Origin: Olivibacter sitiensis DSM 17696
Lineage (GTDB): Bacteria > Bacteroidota > Bacteroidia > Sphingobacteriales > Sphingobacteriaceae
NCBI RefSeq assembly: GCF_000427965.1
Contig: NZ_ATZA01000006.1
Span: forward strand, 10,360-74,359
DNA: 64,000 bases
Direction of reading: 5' to 3'
Each line of letters starts with the position of its first letter. Position 1 is the stretch's first letter. A program made the position numbers and the translations under genes. Positions 16,545 through 26,117 of this stretch are shown here, in pieces. The notes beneath the pieces are model-generated. The model saw only the letters and a program-made list of their open reading frames with translations. It made no database searches and had not been told where the DNA came from.

Positions 16545-18353
16545 TCATTCCAGTTTTTTCCTGAAGTAGTCGATGGTTTTGCCTATGCCAATATCCTCCC
16601 TTCCGTATGGATAGGAAGTAAGGTAGGCGGAGGCCACGGTCGGGTTTCCGTCTGCAAATGCCGTCCACTCGGATAGGGTCCTGTCGTAGTACTCGAGGTT
16701 TTCCCTCAGTTTGGCCAGGTCGATTTTCCCCGTTTTCTCCCCGGCGTAGGCGTTTAGCATGACCTTCCACGCGGCATCGAACAGCTGGAACTTCATCCTG
16801 CCGTAGGTGGACGACAGCCGCACGAAGCGCGAGGTCTCCCCGTCGGGAAAGTGGAGCTTTTCGGAAAGGCGCTCGATCTCTTTCCATATCTCGAGCGCCT
16901 CGGTTTTTTCGTCCAGGTAGGCCTGTGCCGTATTGCGTGCAATTATGCTGTCGAAGTAGGGCCTCAGGAGGTGGAGCCCGGAGATGTTGTCGTCCCTTGT
17001 CCAGTTGACGTACACGCCCCCCATCATGCTGTAGTGGCCCCTCATGACCCCCTGTGCGGACATCAGGCACAGCCTGCGGAACAGGGGTATTTCCGCTTCG
17101 GGCAGGCCCCTCGACAGGGCAAAATCGCGGAATACCTCTTCCTCGCTCCTGTCGGGGTCCCTGGCCCATTGGGTGACCACGTGGGCGTTCAGCTCGGGCC
17201 AGAACTCGTTTGCGGCATAGGGTCCCCGCCACCCGCCGCCTCGCGACCATGTCCATACGCCCCTTATCAGCGGATTGTCCTTCACCTGATCGAGTGAATA
17301 GGGCCTGATACCTGCAGTTTTCAGTTCCTCGAAGCCGTTGATGACCCCGTCGGCGATGTAGTTGGCATGTGCCGCTTTTCCCTCGTACTCGCGCTGTGCC
17401 TGCACCTCTATGACCTGTTGGTGCCGGCCGATGCCGATGCAGGGGTTGAAGGGTACGCCGTGCCGGCTTGCCTCGTCCAGCCAGTATGCGTCAAACCCGG
17501 AATAATCCATGGAGCTATCGGTAATTGCCGAGCGCCAGAAGTCGACGATGGTGTGCTTTATGGAGAAATAGAGCCTTGGGTGGGGCTCTACCTGCTCGGT
17601 CACCTCGAGGTAGTATTTGGGCAGGGCGTGGAACTTGCCGAAGTCCCAGGTACGGTAGAAGAGGTCCTTGTCCCTGTTCTGGCAGACCTCTTCGCGGAGT
17701 ATGTTGATGAGCGCCACGTGGTCCCCGTAGCCGTGTACCAGTGGGCTTCCCCCGGTGTGGTATGGGGCGTCCTGCAGGTAGGTCTCCCCGGTTCGGATGA
17801 CCAGGCCGTCGAGTTGGGGGTAGCGCTGGAACATCTGCCCGATGAGCGACCGGATGCACTGCTGGGTGAAGGGCAGGCTTATGTCTATTTTCCCATCGCC
17901 ATTGCACATGCCTTCCCTGTTCTTCTCCACCAGTTTTTTTGGGAAGACGAGCATGTCGAGCATGCAGTAGACCTTCAGCCCGGCCTGTTTTGCCGCCGAG
18001 TACTTGAGCTGGAGGGTGTCGTTCTTTTGCTCCACCCATTTCCTTGCCGGGCCACCGTGTGGAAAGATTTCTCCGTCAAAATCCTGCCAATCTATCCCGA
18101 ACTGGGCTGCCTCGAAGAGGAAGAACACCTTGGCATCGTATCCGGTGGCCTTCAGGAAGGCGGGGTCCAGGAACCTGGAATCGGTCTGTGCCTCGCCGGG
18201 GTTGTGGTGCACCATGTCCATGGTGAGCATCTTTCTAGTCTCATCTTGCCTTTGTGCAAAAATATCGTCCATGCCATATAGCCACAAAAAAAGGTATAAA
18301 AGGCTGAAATAACGTGATCTGACCTTCTCTGTTGTGATGGAGAAAATGTTCAT
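16545..18353 (-). CDS. Exported protein of unrecognised family, TIM-barrel glycoside-hydrolase-like, GC-rich
   Basis: Not recognised by family. Signal peptide: KVRSR, then YFSLLYLFLWLYG, cleavage region DDIFAQ, so exported. The body (602 residues) has alternating strands and helices with patches such as AAKQAGLKVYCMLDMLVF, YPQLDGLVIRTGETYL, YSGFDAYWLDEASRHG and RGVWTWSRGGGWRGPY that read like a (beta/alpha)8 barrel with acidic residues at strand ends; a glycoside hydrolase is a fair guess because it ends a polysaccharide-utilisation operon. The C-terminal third looks helical (LDEKTEALEIWKEIERL). Base composition is clearly higher in G+C, with G/C at most third positions, than the genes on both sides, which also creates long spurious frames on the other strand. 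This suggests recent transfer from a GC-richer relative. Function unproven. Confidence 0.7.
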   Translation of the reverse strand: MNIFSITTEKVRSRYFSLLYLFLWLYGMDDIFAQRQDETRKMLTMDMVHHNPGEAQTDSRFLDPAFLKATGYDAKVFFLFEAAQFGIDWQDFDGEIFPHGGPARKWVEQKNDTLQLKYSAAKQAGLKVYCMLDMLVFPKKLVEKNREGMCNGDGKIDISLPFTQQCIRSLIGQMFQRYPQLDGLVIRTGETYLQDAPYHTGGSPLVHGYGDHVALINILREEVCQNRDKDLFYRTWDFGKFHALPKYYLEVTEQVEPHPRLYFSIKHTIVDFWRSAITDSSMDYSGFDAYWLDEASRHGVPFNPCIGIGRHQQVIEVQAQREYEGKAAHANYIADGVINGFEELKTAGIRPYSLDQVKDNPLIRGVWTWSRGGGWRGPYAANEFWPELNAHVVTQWARDPDRSEEEVFRDFALSRGLPEAEIPLFRRLCLMSAQGVMRGHYSMMGGVYVNWTRDDNISGLHLLRPYFDSIIARNTAQAYLDEKTEALEIWKEIERLSEKLHFPDGETSRFVRLSSTYGRMKFQLFDAAWKVMLNAYAGEKTGKIDLAKLRENLEYYDRTLSEWTAFADGNPTVASAYLTSYPYGREDIGIGKTIDYFRKKLE

Positions 18354-18415
18354 AATATTGGTTTTTGTGCTTTATATTCTCTTAACTGGCCTGTAAAAAA
18401 CAAAGAAATGGTTAT

Positions 18416-19837
18416 TTATTGTAAAACCATCACCTCCGATTCTTTTTTTATGACAGATTCTTGCGTATTGTTGGACAAGTCCCTTACATGCCTTACGGTC
18501 ACTTTGTACGCATTGTCAAACCACATTACTGGACGCGCGTCCGGTGCTTGGGTTTCTATCTGAAAATTGTCGATCAATATGTTCTTAGCTCGTCTTACAT
18601 ACAAACCCGATCCCGGTAGACTGTGTCCCATCATGCGGTTTTCCGGATACTCTTCCAGACCCTCGGTCACAGGTCTGCTCAATATGCCTTTGTCCGATTC
18701 CGAAACGGTGTTAACTACTCTTATATCCCTTAAGGTGATATTTTCTACCTGTAAGCCGGGTGCCGCGGTGATGGTACTCGGTATTTTGCTACATGCATAA
18801 GCTATCACATTGCTGATGGTTACATTTTTCAGGGAGCCGCTCATGCCCTTGGGATGCCTCTTGCCTCCCAGTCGAATAAAGATGGGGGTCTGCACACCGC
18901 GCATGCTCATGTTGGAAATGGCCACTTGATCAATGAACCCTCCATTAACCACTTCTAGGGCAATACCCGAGGTACCACTTATACTATCTTTTACACCCTC
19001 TATTCGCTCATTCCATTTTCTTAGATGCGATACACTGGCAGGTTTCAATACGCAATTGCTGATAGCTATATTCCTGAAGCCACCATGTGAAGCGGTGCCA
19101 AATTTAATGTAGTTGCAATTGGATGCCAGTACGCAGTTGGTGACGGTTATGTTTTCACATATTTGATTGGCTCTGTCGCTTTTTAGGCAAATGGCGTCAT
19201 CGTCTACATCGATGAAGCAATTGGATACGATGACGTCCTTGCTGTCTATATCTATGCCATCGTTATTCCAATTGGCATGTCCTAAAATATTTACCCCGTC
19301 TATGCGTACACCTTCATTACCCAATAGTCGTAAGGTCCAAAAAGCGGCATTTTTAAGAGTTATGCCCTTTATGTCGATTTTCCTGCTGTCACGGACATGA
19401 ATAAGATATGGTCTTGTCATACCATTGTTGCCCTTCTGAAAGGCTTCTTCATCGCCGCTACCGTCAACAGTACCTTCTCCCGTGATAGAAACATTGTATA
19501 CACTGTCCAAACGGATGAAACCGCTTTCGGAAAAATGGCGACCCAAGTACAGGGTTTCATTTGAAATGGCCTTTAATATGGACATTTTATGTAAAGAAAG
19601 GGAAACATTGTCCTTTAGGAAAATACCCCCAGAGCGGAAAATGCCAGAGGGGAAATATATTGTGCCACCCCCATCATCATGGCATTCATTGATGGCTTCC
19701 TGAATGATCGAGGTATTGTCAAAGATACCGTCTGGTTTGGCGCCACGGTCGAGGATATTAATATCCTTGCCATAACTAATTATAAAAGCAAACAGGCAAA
19801 AGAATAGCATGTAAGTTTTTTTAAGGTATTCGGTCAT
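18416..19837 (-). CDS. Glycoside hydrolase family 28-like (polygalacturonase-type) protein
   Basis: Right-handed beta-helix enzyme of the GH28 group, which hydrolyses galacturonic-acid-containing chains. The ATG at 19837 is chosen because a signal peptide starts there (MTEYLKKTYMLFFCLFAFIISYG) and because longer starts would run into the upstream esterase gene. The pectin-lyase-fold opening GAKPDGIFDNTSIIQEAINE is clear. Catalytic-region motifs: NNDGIDID and DVDDDAICLKSD supply the three Asp of the family. The canonical G-H-G is replaced by N-C-N (NCNYIKFGTASHGGF) and the canonical R-I-K reads I-R-L (PIFIRLGGK), so this is a divergent branch. 473 residues. Fourth enzyme gene of the polysaccharide locus. 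Confidence 0.85.
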   Translation of the reverse strand: MTEYLKKTYMLFFCLFAFIISYGKDINILDRGAKPDGIFDNTSIIQEAINECHDDGGGTIYFPSGIFRSGGIFLKDNVSLSLHKMSILKAISNETLYLGRHFSESGFIRLDSVYNVSITGEGTVDGSGDEEAFQKGNNGMTRPYLIHVRDSRKIDIKGITLKNAAFWTLRLLGNEGVRIDGVNILGHANWNNDGIDIDSKDVIVSNCFIDVDDDAICLKSDRANQICENITVTNCVLASNCNYIKFGTASHGGFRNIAISNCVLKPASVSHLRKWNERIEGVKDSISGTSGIALEVVNGGFIDQVAISNMSMRGVQTPIFIRLGGKRHPKGMSGSLKNVTISNVIAYACSKIPSTITAAPGLQVENITLRDIRVVNTVSESDKGILSRPVTEGLEEYPENRMMGHSLPGSGLYVRRAKNILIDNFQIETQAPDARPVMWFDNAYKVTVRHVRDLSNNTQESVIKKESEVMVLQ

Positions 19838-19883
19838 ATTATTATTTTGAAGTATCATGAGATTTATATCTATTAATGGTTCA

Positions 19884-21827
19884 TTAGGGTCGATCCGTTC
19901 TGAAAGGCGAAGCAGGTAGGCCTTCTGCATTAAAGAGATTGGCGCCGTCGGGATTGTCTGCCCATGCATATCGCACATGTACTGGATGGCTGATCTGGTC
20001 GTTCCATACGATTACTTTATCCCCCTCGATGCGTGCATGGGCCCATACGAATTTTCCGTCCTTGTCAGCAACGGAGAAATACCCTAGGGTGTCGCCGTTC
20101 CTTGCTACCAATCCGCTTCCGATATTGGTGAAGGAGAGGACGACTTGGTTCCCTTTGATTTTCTTTTTCTGGTACAATGGACCAGAATAAATCGATTTTT
20201 TTTCTTTATAGGCCACTTTCTGGGCTACAAGGGATAGTCTTTTGCCTACATCTTCCTTATTGGCGGGGTGGACATCGTTCCATTCGCCTATGTCGATGGC
20301 GACGGCCATTCCAGTTTTGGGTACGGACAAGGTCATGGCCTGTGCTTCCCGGAGTTCTGCCCATTGGCTCTCGGCAGGTTCTTTTACCGCAGGCAAATAG
20401 GAGGCAAGCTGCACATAGAGAAAAGGAAAGTTCCCCTGATGCCATTGCCTGCGCCAGTCGGCAATTAAAGCGGGGAAAAGGGTGCGGTATTCGGCCGCTC
20501 GGTTGGTATTGGCCTCTCCTTGATACCAGATGACTCCTTTTATCCCATAGGCTGTCAAAGGCGCAATCATGGCATTGTACAAACCCAGTGGTTTGTAAGG
20601 AAAGGCAGTGGTTTTGGGTTGCGGGGGTACTATTGCCCCCGCTTTGAATTTCCATATCCCCTCCAAGAAGATAGATTTGCCATTGGCGACAAATTGATAT
20701 GGTTTATCCTTGATGAATCCGCCAGGACCACTTTTGTTCACCACACGGACGGCAATGGTGTTTTTCCCTACATGTAGCAGTGGGTGAGGTATCTGGTATT
20801 CCCTCAGGAAGTAGCGGCTATTGGTGGAGCCAACCTTCACGCCATTAAAGTAGGTGCTGTCATCATCGGCCATATGGCCCAGATAAAGAAGGGCATCACG
20901 TGTGACCATATCACTGGACAATTCTATTTCTTTCCGGAACCAGATTACTCCGTCGGTGTCCTCCATATCGGCTTTTTCCCAATAATTAGGCATATCCATG
21001 GTATCCCAACTGGAATCGTCGTGGTTTTGGGCCGACCATGGAATAGTACCATGGGCAAGACCACGATCTTCTGCCTTAATGCGATCGTTCCAGACTTTTA
21101 GGACTTGTTGGTCATGTGTAATTATACTGTTTACAAGTGAACTGTCTTTTAGACGAACAGCTTCTTGGTAGTAATGTGGAAATGCTTTCAGCGCTTCTTC
21201 GCTCAGCCAAGACTCTGCTGGGGTACCACCCTTGCTCGAAAGGATAAGGCCAATAGGTACATGATATTGCTCATATAGCGATCTGGCAAAAAAATAACCG
21301 ACAGCAGTGAATTGTAGTACGTTTTCGGGATTGGCTTCTTTCCATCCATCGGATTCCACATCATCCGCTGGCGATTGGAAATCGTATGTCTGCTTTACCA
21401 AGAACTGTCGAATAGCGTTGTTGGCAGAGCTCGCTATGGCTTGCGCGTACTTTGCTTTCACCCGATCCATCCAAAATTCCATATTGGATTGCCCGGAGCA
21501 AACCCATACGTCACCTATGAGGATATCTGTGATTTGGATGTGATTTTCTCCTTCTATTTCCATGGTATAGGGACCGCCGGCTTTCATGGGATGTAGGGGT
21601 AGTGACCACTTTCCGTCGGATCCCGTCAAGGTGGTATACTTTTGTCCATTGAAAAGCACTTCTATTTTTTCACCCGGTGCTGCCCATCCCCAGATGGGAA
21701 TCCTCACTTCACGTTGTAATACCATCCCATCACTTATTAGGCGTGGGAGCTTCACTTTTGCCTGCGCTATGCCAATGGATAATTTAAGTAACAAGATGTA
21801 AGGCAAGAATCTGATGATGTGTCTCAT
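19884..21827 (-). CDS. Sialate O-acetylesterase-type SGNH esterase with jelly-roll insert
   Basis: Exported carbohydrate O-acetylesterase. Signal peptide residues 1-22 (ending IGIAQA). Block I GQSNM with the nucleophile Ser114; a second block VIWYQGEANTNR; catalytic Asp-His pair in WNDVHPANKEDVGKRL. Between about residues 245 and 385 there is a beta-galactosidase-like jelly-roll insert (NTIAVRVVNKSGPGG), common in this family. 647 residues is the usual size. In this operon, flanked by GH2 and GH28 enzymes, it probably strips acetyl groups from a plant-type glycan rather than from sialic acid (inference). Confidence 0.9.
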   Translation of the reverse strand: MRHIIRFLPYILLLKLSIGIAQAKVKLPRLISDGMVLQREVRIPIWGWAAPGEKIEVLFNGQKYTTLTGSDGKWSLPLHPMKAGGPYTMEIEGENHIQITDILIGDVWVCSGQSNMEFWMDRVKAKYAQAIASSANNAIRQFLVKQTYDFQSPADDVESDGWKEANPENVLQFTAVGYFFARSLYEQYHVPIGLILSSKGGTPAESWLSEEALKAFPHYYQEAVRLKDSSLVNSIITHDQQVLKVWNDRIKAEDRGLAHGTIPWSAQNHDDSSWDTMDMPNYWEKADMEDTDGVIWFRKEIELSSDMVTRDALLYLGHMADDDSTYFNGVKVGSTNSRYFLREYQIPHPLLHVGKNTIAVRVVNKSGPGGFIKDKPYQFVANGKSIFLEGIWKFKAGAIVPPQPKTTAFPYKPLGLYNAMIAPLTAYGIKGVIWYQGEANTNRAAEYRTLFPALIADWRRQWHQGNFPFLYVQLASYLPAVKEPAESQWAELREAQAMTLSVPKTGMAVAIDIGEWNDVHPANKEDVGKRLSLVAQKVAYKEKKSIYSGPLYQKKKIKGNQVVLSFTNIGSGLVARNGDTLGYFSVADKDGKFVWAHARIEGDKVIVWNDQISHPVHVRYAWADNPDGANLFNAEGLPASPFRTDRP

Positions 21828-21849
21828 GTTTTCAAGGATAAAAATTCAT

Positions 21850-24555
21850 TTAATTGAGCGTCAATGTCTGGGCTTGTTCAACGGCATTGAATCCATCTGT
21901 TATGATTTTTATTACTTTATTAGGTACATCAGCTGTTGTAAACTGAATGGTCACTGTCTTTGACTCGCCGGGCAGGAGACAGAAGAAGTTATCCGAATAA
22001 AATGCAGGTCTTATACTTTTCCCTTTTTCATCCTGCAATTTCAATTGGGTAAAAAAGGATAGGGTTTTTGACGGATTCTTTACCTCTACGGTTACGACTT
22101 CGCCATCCAGCCGGATAGCAGAATTCAATCGTACCTTTTCCAATTTGTTCATTTCCTCAAAACCCGAGACCGCAGGTCCCGTCATGGTCCAGGCGCCATG
22201 ATAGTCATCTTTGGATTGCCAATAGAACGATTCCGATACCAGCTTTCCGTCGGTATCCTTTAGTGCTAGTTTGATGAAGTGTACCTGGGACAAATCGTTC
22301 GGAAATTCCAGGAACAAAGCGTCCTTTACCAGACCGTCTGAAGGGATATCGATGACCGCCGCTTTCTCGGATACTTTCTCGGAGTGTATATTATATAGGG
22401 TAGCCGTGACCGAGTAATTGCGGAAACTCTTTCTATAATCATTATAGACCGAAACGCTTTTCTTTAAATAGTCATATTGGGGATGTAATGGCTGCAATCC
22501 ATTTTGCGAATAGTATAAAGCGGCAGTGGGCTCCAGGCTCCAATCGTACATGCGTCCACCTGTTTGCCGCATAGGACTGTTGTGGTACCAGAATAAAAAT
22601 CCGGAAGCGAAGCGGTCGCCATAAGCAAATTTATTGTAATTCCATACTTCCCATATAGCCCTGTAATTCAAGGCACCCACGAACTGTGCCTTTTTGGCAA
22701 ATTCCGTTATGGAGTTCGATTTTCCAAACATATCCACTGCTTCGCGGTATTTGGTAGTAATCTGATGGAAACCACCGCCATCCAAATAATTCCATACGCT
22801 ATCGTTAATGGGCCATAAGTCTTTTTCGTCCATCATCTCCCTGAGCGACTCGATAGTAGGCAAGCACGGCGTACCGTATTCGGGATTGAAACCATCCACG
22901 CGACTACCTCTTTGGGAAGCCGTATTTTCAAAATACTGCATCGGATTTTCATATTTGTACGGACTACCATCGTGTACGCCGCAACATTCGGATTGCATCT
23001 GATATCCTCTCGTTGGGTCGAGTTTGGCGATCAGTTCCCTTGCCCCGGGCATTTCGGTCGATTCGTTGGATGAAACGTGATAGGCCAAGGATGCATGGTT
23101 TCTGATTCTTTTTACGGTCGACTCGATGTTCTTAAGGTAAAGGGCGGTGTCGGTCGGATAGCGGGTATCACCCGTCATCCAATATTCATTCCAAACCAAG
23201 AAACCCATTTCATCGCATAGCTCAAAGAAATAGTCCGACTCGGCTATGCCGCCACCCCAAAAACGGATGAAGTTTAACCCCGCTTGTTTGGTATATGTCA
23301 GTTCTGCATGTGTCCTTTTTAAGGAGTTGCGAAGCATGGCATCGGGAATCCAGTTCGTTCCTCTGACGAATATGGGATATCCATTGACGAGGAATCTTCT
23401 GGAGCTGTCGGGCGTATGCTGATCTGATGTAATTTCACGGATTCCGAAACGGGTAGATATGCTATGGCCTACTTTTTTGTCCTGTATGAATGACAGATCA
23501 AGCTGATATAGGTTTTGTTCTCCCTTGTTGATGGGCCACCACAGTTTTGGATCTTGTATGATCAATTGTTTGTACTCTTCTGGATCAAAAGTTATCGTTT
23601 TTGCTTCATGGGGAAGCAAGGAAATGGTTTTCTCAAAAATGGTATTACCAGGGGATATCGTTCCTTTTAATGTTCCGTTTTGCCTGCTGTTCGAATGATT
23701 GGTTACTTCTACAGAAACAGTTTGCCGTGAGGAGGACGTGTCCGGCAGTGGTATTTTGCTGATGACAAAAGGATGTTCCAAAATTACTTCATCCGTGGCG
23801 AACAGCTCTACCTCTCGCCATATACCGGTATTCCGATCGCGCACGCCGTCCGGAAAGGTGAAGTCCCAGCCTGCGCTCATCAGCATGGTGACGTTTTCCC
23901 CGATCAAGCCATCTCCACCGTTGTGGTTTTCGCCCTGTGCGCCCGTGCGTCGTTCTGTTTTCAATCCGCTCTGCCCAGGCACATCTATGGGCAGTACATT
24001 GACAGCCAATGTGTTTTTGCCTTTTCTATCAGCAATGGATGTAATATCGAATTGTGCGCTATTGAACATCCCTGCCATATCGCCCAGTTTTCTTCCGTTC
24101 ATCCAAATTTCGGCTCTATAATTTATCCCATGCAGTTTCAGCCAAAGGCGTTTTCCGGTAAAGGATTCGGGAACAGTGAAAGTAGTCCTAAACCAGTAAT
24201 GATAAAACTCCTTGCCCACATCGGCCATGTCTGGAATGATTTTTTTGCTTCGTTTGTTCAGATCTCCAAAATAAGGGTCTGGATAGGCCTTATTGGCCAC
24301 TAGGGAGGTCAAGACAGTACCGGGAATGACCGCATCCATCCAATCTTTATCTTGATAACTAAGGGATGAGATTTCTGTTCCGTCTGCCCCAACATCTGCT
24401 GCTTTTTGGAGTCGCCACGCCTGGGTTTCTCCATAGGCTGGATTGGAGTTAAGAAATACGGATTGCGTGGAAGAGGGTTTGCTCAAGCTGTGGGTTTGAG
24501 CATAATCCACGATATGCGTCGCGACCAAAAGTATAAAAAGAATAATACGCTTCAT
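21850..24555 (-). CDS. Glycoside hydrolase family 2 enzyme (beta-mannosidase/exo-glucosaminidase-like)
   Basis: Exported exo-acting glycosidase with signal peptide MKRIILFILLVATHIVDYAQ. Domains in order: N-terminal sugar-binding jelly roll (WFRTTFTVPESFTGKRLWLKLHGINYRAEIWMNG), Ig-like domains, then the GH2 TIM barrel (FVRGTNWIPDAM, FIRFWGGGIAESDYFFELCDEMGFLVWNEYW). Candidate acid/base Glu498 in VSSNEST and candidate nucleophile Glu559 in FNPEYGTPCLPTIESL, a pattern like the mannosidase/exo-glucosaminidase branch rather than classic LacZ. 901 residues. Exact sugar specificity cannot be fixed from sequence alone. Sits 22 bases upstream of the esterase gene, in the same operon. Confidence 0.88.
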   Translation of the reverse strand: MKRIILFILLVATHIVDYAQTHSLSKPSSTQSVFLNSNPAYGETQAWRLQKAADVGADGTEISSLSYQDKDWMDAVIPGTVLTSLVANKAYPDPYFGDLNKRSKKIIPDMADVGKEFYHYWFRTTFTVPESFTGKRLWLKLHGINYRAEIWMNGRKLGDMAGMFNSAQFDITSIADRKGKNTLAVNVLPIDVPGQSGLKTERRTGAQGENHNGGDGLIGENVTMLMSAGWDFTFPDGVRDRNTGIWREVELFATDEVILEHPFVISKIPLPDTSSSRQTVSVEVTNHSNSRQNGTLKGTISPGNTIFEKTISLLPHEAKTITFDPEEYKQLIIQDPKLWWPINKGEQNLYQLDLSFIQDKKVGHSISTRFGIREITSDQHTPDSSRRFLVNGYPIFVRGTNWIPDAMLRNSLKRTHAELTYTKQAGLNFIRFWGGGIAESDYFFELCDEMGFLVWNEYWMTGDTRYPTDTALYLKNIESTVKRIRNHASLAYHVSSNESTEMPGARELIAKLDPTRGYQMQSECCGVHDGSPYKYENPMQYFENTASQRGSRVDGFNPEYGTPCLPTIESLREMMDEKDLWPINDSVWNYLDGGGFHQITTKYREAVDMFGKSNSITEFAKKAQFVGALNYRAIWEVWNYNKFAYGDRFASGFLFWYHNSPMRQTGGRMYDWSLEPTAALYYSQNGLQPLHPQYDYLKKSVSVYNDYRKSFRNYSVTATLYNIHSEKVSEKAAVIDIPSDGLVKDALFLEFPNDLSQVHFIKLALKDTDGKLVSESFYWQSKDDYHGAWTMTGPAVSGFEEMNKLEKVRLNSAIRLDGEVVTVEVKNPSKTLSFFTQLKLQDEKGKSIRPAFYSDNFFCLLPGESKTVTIQFTTADVPNKVIKIITDGFNAVEQAQTLTLN

Positions 24556-24588
24556 TGAAATTAATTGTTTATGGTTCCTGAAAGAGGG

Positions 24589-26034
24589 TTAATCTGTGAC
24601 ATAACCGGTCACATTCTCAAATTTATACTTTGGTCTATCATCATGTTGCAAAGTGTTGACGGTTACGTTCTCAAAAGCAATGTTTCTGGCATGGCGTACG
24701 TAGAATCCATATGCGGGCAATACTACACCGAACATTCTGTTTTCAGGGTAGGCGTCTATTACCTCTGGCACTGCAGCATTGGCATCTGCTAGGGTACCTC
24801 CGCCCGGAACGGTAATCTGTACATCCTTTATTAGCACATGCTCTACTATACCCTCGGGCACTCCAGTAATGGAAGAAGCGATTTTACTCTCTGCTGTTGC
24901 GGTAATGTTGGAAATGGTCACGTTTTTAATGGAGCTGATGTTTTCGGAATAGATTCTGTCCCTGTCTCCAAGGCGAATGAATATCGGCGTCTGTACATCG
25001 GTCATTTCTATATTGGAAATCTGTACATCTTCCAAATAACCTCCATCCACTGATTCTACGGCAATACCTGCCAAAACGGTGTACTCTTGCGTTATGCCCG
25101 CCCAGGGATAAATGCTTTGCCAATTTCGAAAATTGTCTTCGGAAGCTTTGCTGACCGTACAATTGCTGACGGTGACGTTCTTGAACCCACGTCTGGACGC
25201 CGTACCAAATTTGATGGCGTTGCAGTTTGTCTTTAGGATACAATTGGTTGCGGTTATATTCTCACAAGGGACATATCGATCGCTCTTGAAGCAAAGTGCA
25301 TCGTCATCTACATCGATAAGGCAATCCGCTATCTCCACGTTTTGTGCGTCAATATCCAGCCCGTCGTTATTCCAATTACTATGGGAGTAGATACTGACAC
25401 CTTTAATCTTGACCGTATCGCAGGTAAGGAAATGAACCGTCCAAAATGCCGAATTGACCAGTTGTACATCTTCCAAGGTAATGTTGTTGCTGGCAATAAA
25501 ATGGATCAATTTCGGCCTGCCTGCTGCCCCGTTGCCCAATAAAAAGGACGGTGCTCCACCTTGTCCGTCTATTTTGCCTTTTCCTATTATCTTTACATTT
25601 TCTACTTCTCTACCGTAGATCAATGCGGATGTTTCAATCGCTCCGGCATTGGGAAAAACCTGGTCATAATCGACCTTATGTGGACTTCCAAGTATAATGG
25701 ATTCTTCTTCCAGTTCTAATGTCACATTCGATTTCATGAACAATGGCCTGGTAAAATAAGTGCCCTTTGGGAACACAACCGTAGCCGACTTTGCTGCACA
25801 TTCATTGATGGCTCGTTGCAGTAAGGTGGTATTGTCTGTGAATCCGTCCCCAATCACTCCACAATCCAGTACGTTGAGGCGACCGTTAAGGGCTACTTCC
25901 GGGAAGTTGTCCAACGGAGGATCTACCGGGTCGGGTTCGTCCGTGTCAACTTTCTTGCAAGACCCCATAAAAATGAGCATTCCAATGCATATATAGGTAG
26001 TGAGCCTACAGAGCGTAATTGAGATATTTTTCAT
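24589..26034 (-). CDS. GH28-like lipoprotein (second polygalacturonase-type enzyme)
   Basis: Paralogue of the GH28-like protein at 18416. Lipoprotein signal with lipobox MGSC at residues 24-27, followed by an Asp/Pro-rich linker (TDEPDPVDPP) that would hold the enzyme off the outer membrane. The beta-helix opening VIGDGFTDNTTLLQRAINE and the Asp motifs NNDGLDID and DVDDDALCFKSD are present. Like its paralogue it lacks G-H-G (NCNAIKFGT) and has IRL in place of R-I-K, and in addition a His of the paralogue (TASHGGF) is Arg here (TASRRGF). 481 residues. Surface tethering suggests it makes the first cuts in the polymer, with the secreted paralogue acting on the fragments (inference). Confidence 0.85.
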   Translation of the reverse strand: MKNISITLCRLTTYICIGMLIFMGSCKKVDTDEPDPVDPPLDNFPEVALNGRLNVLDCGVIGDGFTDNTTLLQRAINECAAKSATVVFPKGTYFTRPLFMKSNVTLELEEESIILGSPHKVDYDQVFPNAGAIETSALIYGREVENVKIIGKGKIDGQGGAPSFLLGNGAAGRPKLIHFIASNNITLEDVQLVNSAFWTVHFLTCDTVKIKGVSIYSHSNWNNDGLDIDAQNVEIADCLIDVDDDALCFKSDRYVPCENITATNCILKTNCNAIKFGTASRRGFKNVTVSNCTVSKASEDNFRNWQSIYPWAGITQEYTVLAGIAVESVDGGYLEDVQISNIEMTDVQTPIFIRLGDRDRIYSENISSIKNVTISNITATAESKIASSITGVPEGIVEHVLIKDVQITVPGGGTLADANAAVPEVIDAYPENRMFGVVLPAYGFYVRHARNIAFENVTVNTLQHDDRPKYKFENVTGYVTD

Positions 26035-26117
26035 TTCTGTATGTTTTTTAAAGGTCTGCCACCTAGAGAACAGATGTGGCAGACCTGGTATTCATTATTT
26101 TATTTCCTTGCTACCGT

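Noticed and set aside
16504-17256. 250-residue open frame on the minus strand overlapping the GC-rich gene
   Set aside because: Arg/Gly/Pro-rich translation typical of a shifted frame in GC-rich DNA, with a non-ATG start.
17367-18281. 304-residue open frame on the plus strand inside the GC-rich gene
   Set aside because: It is exactly antisense to the minus-strand gene with a signal peptide and sensible protein sequence. High GC removes stop codons from other frames; the product is rich in V, E, L and H with no domain features.
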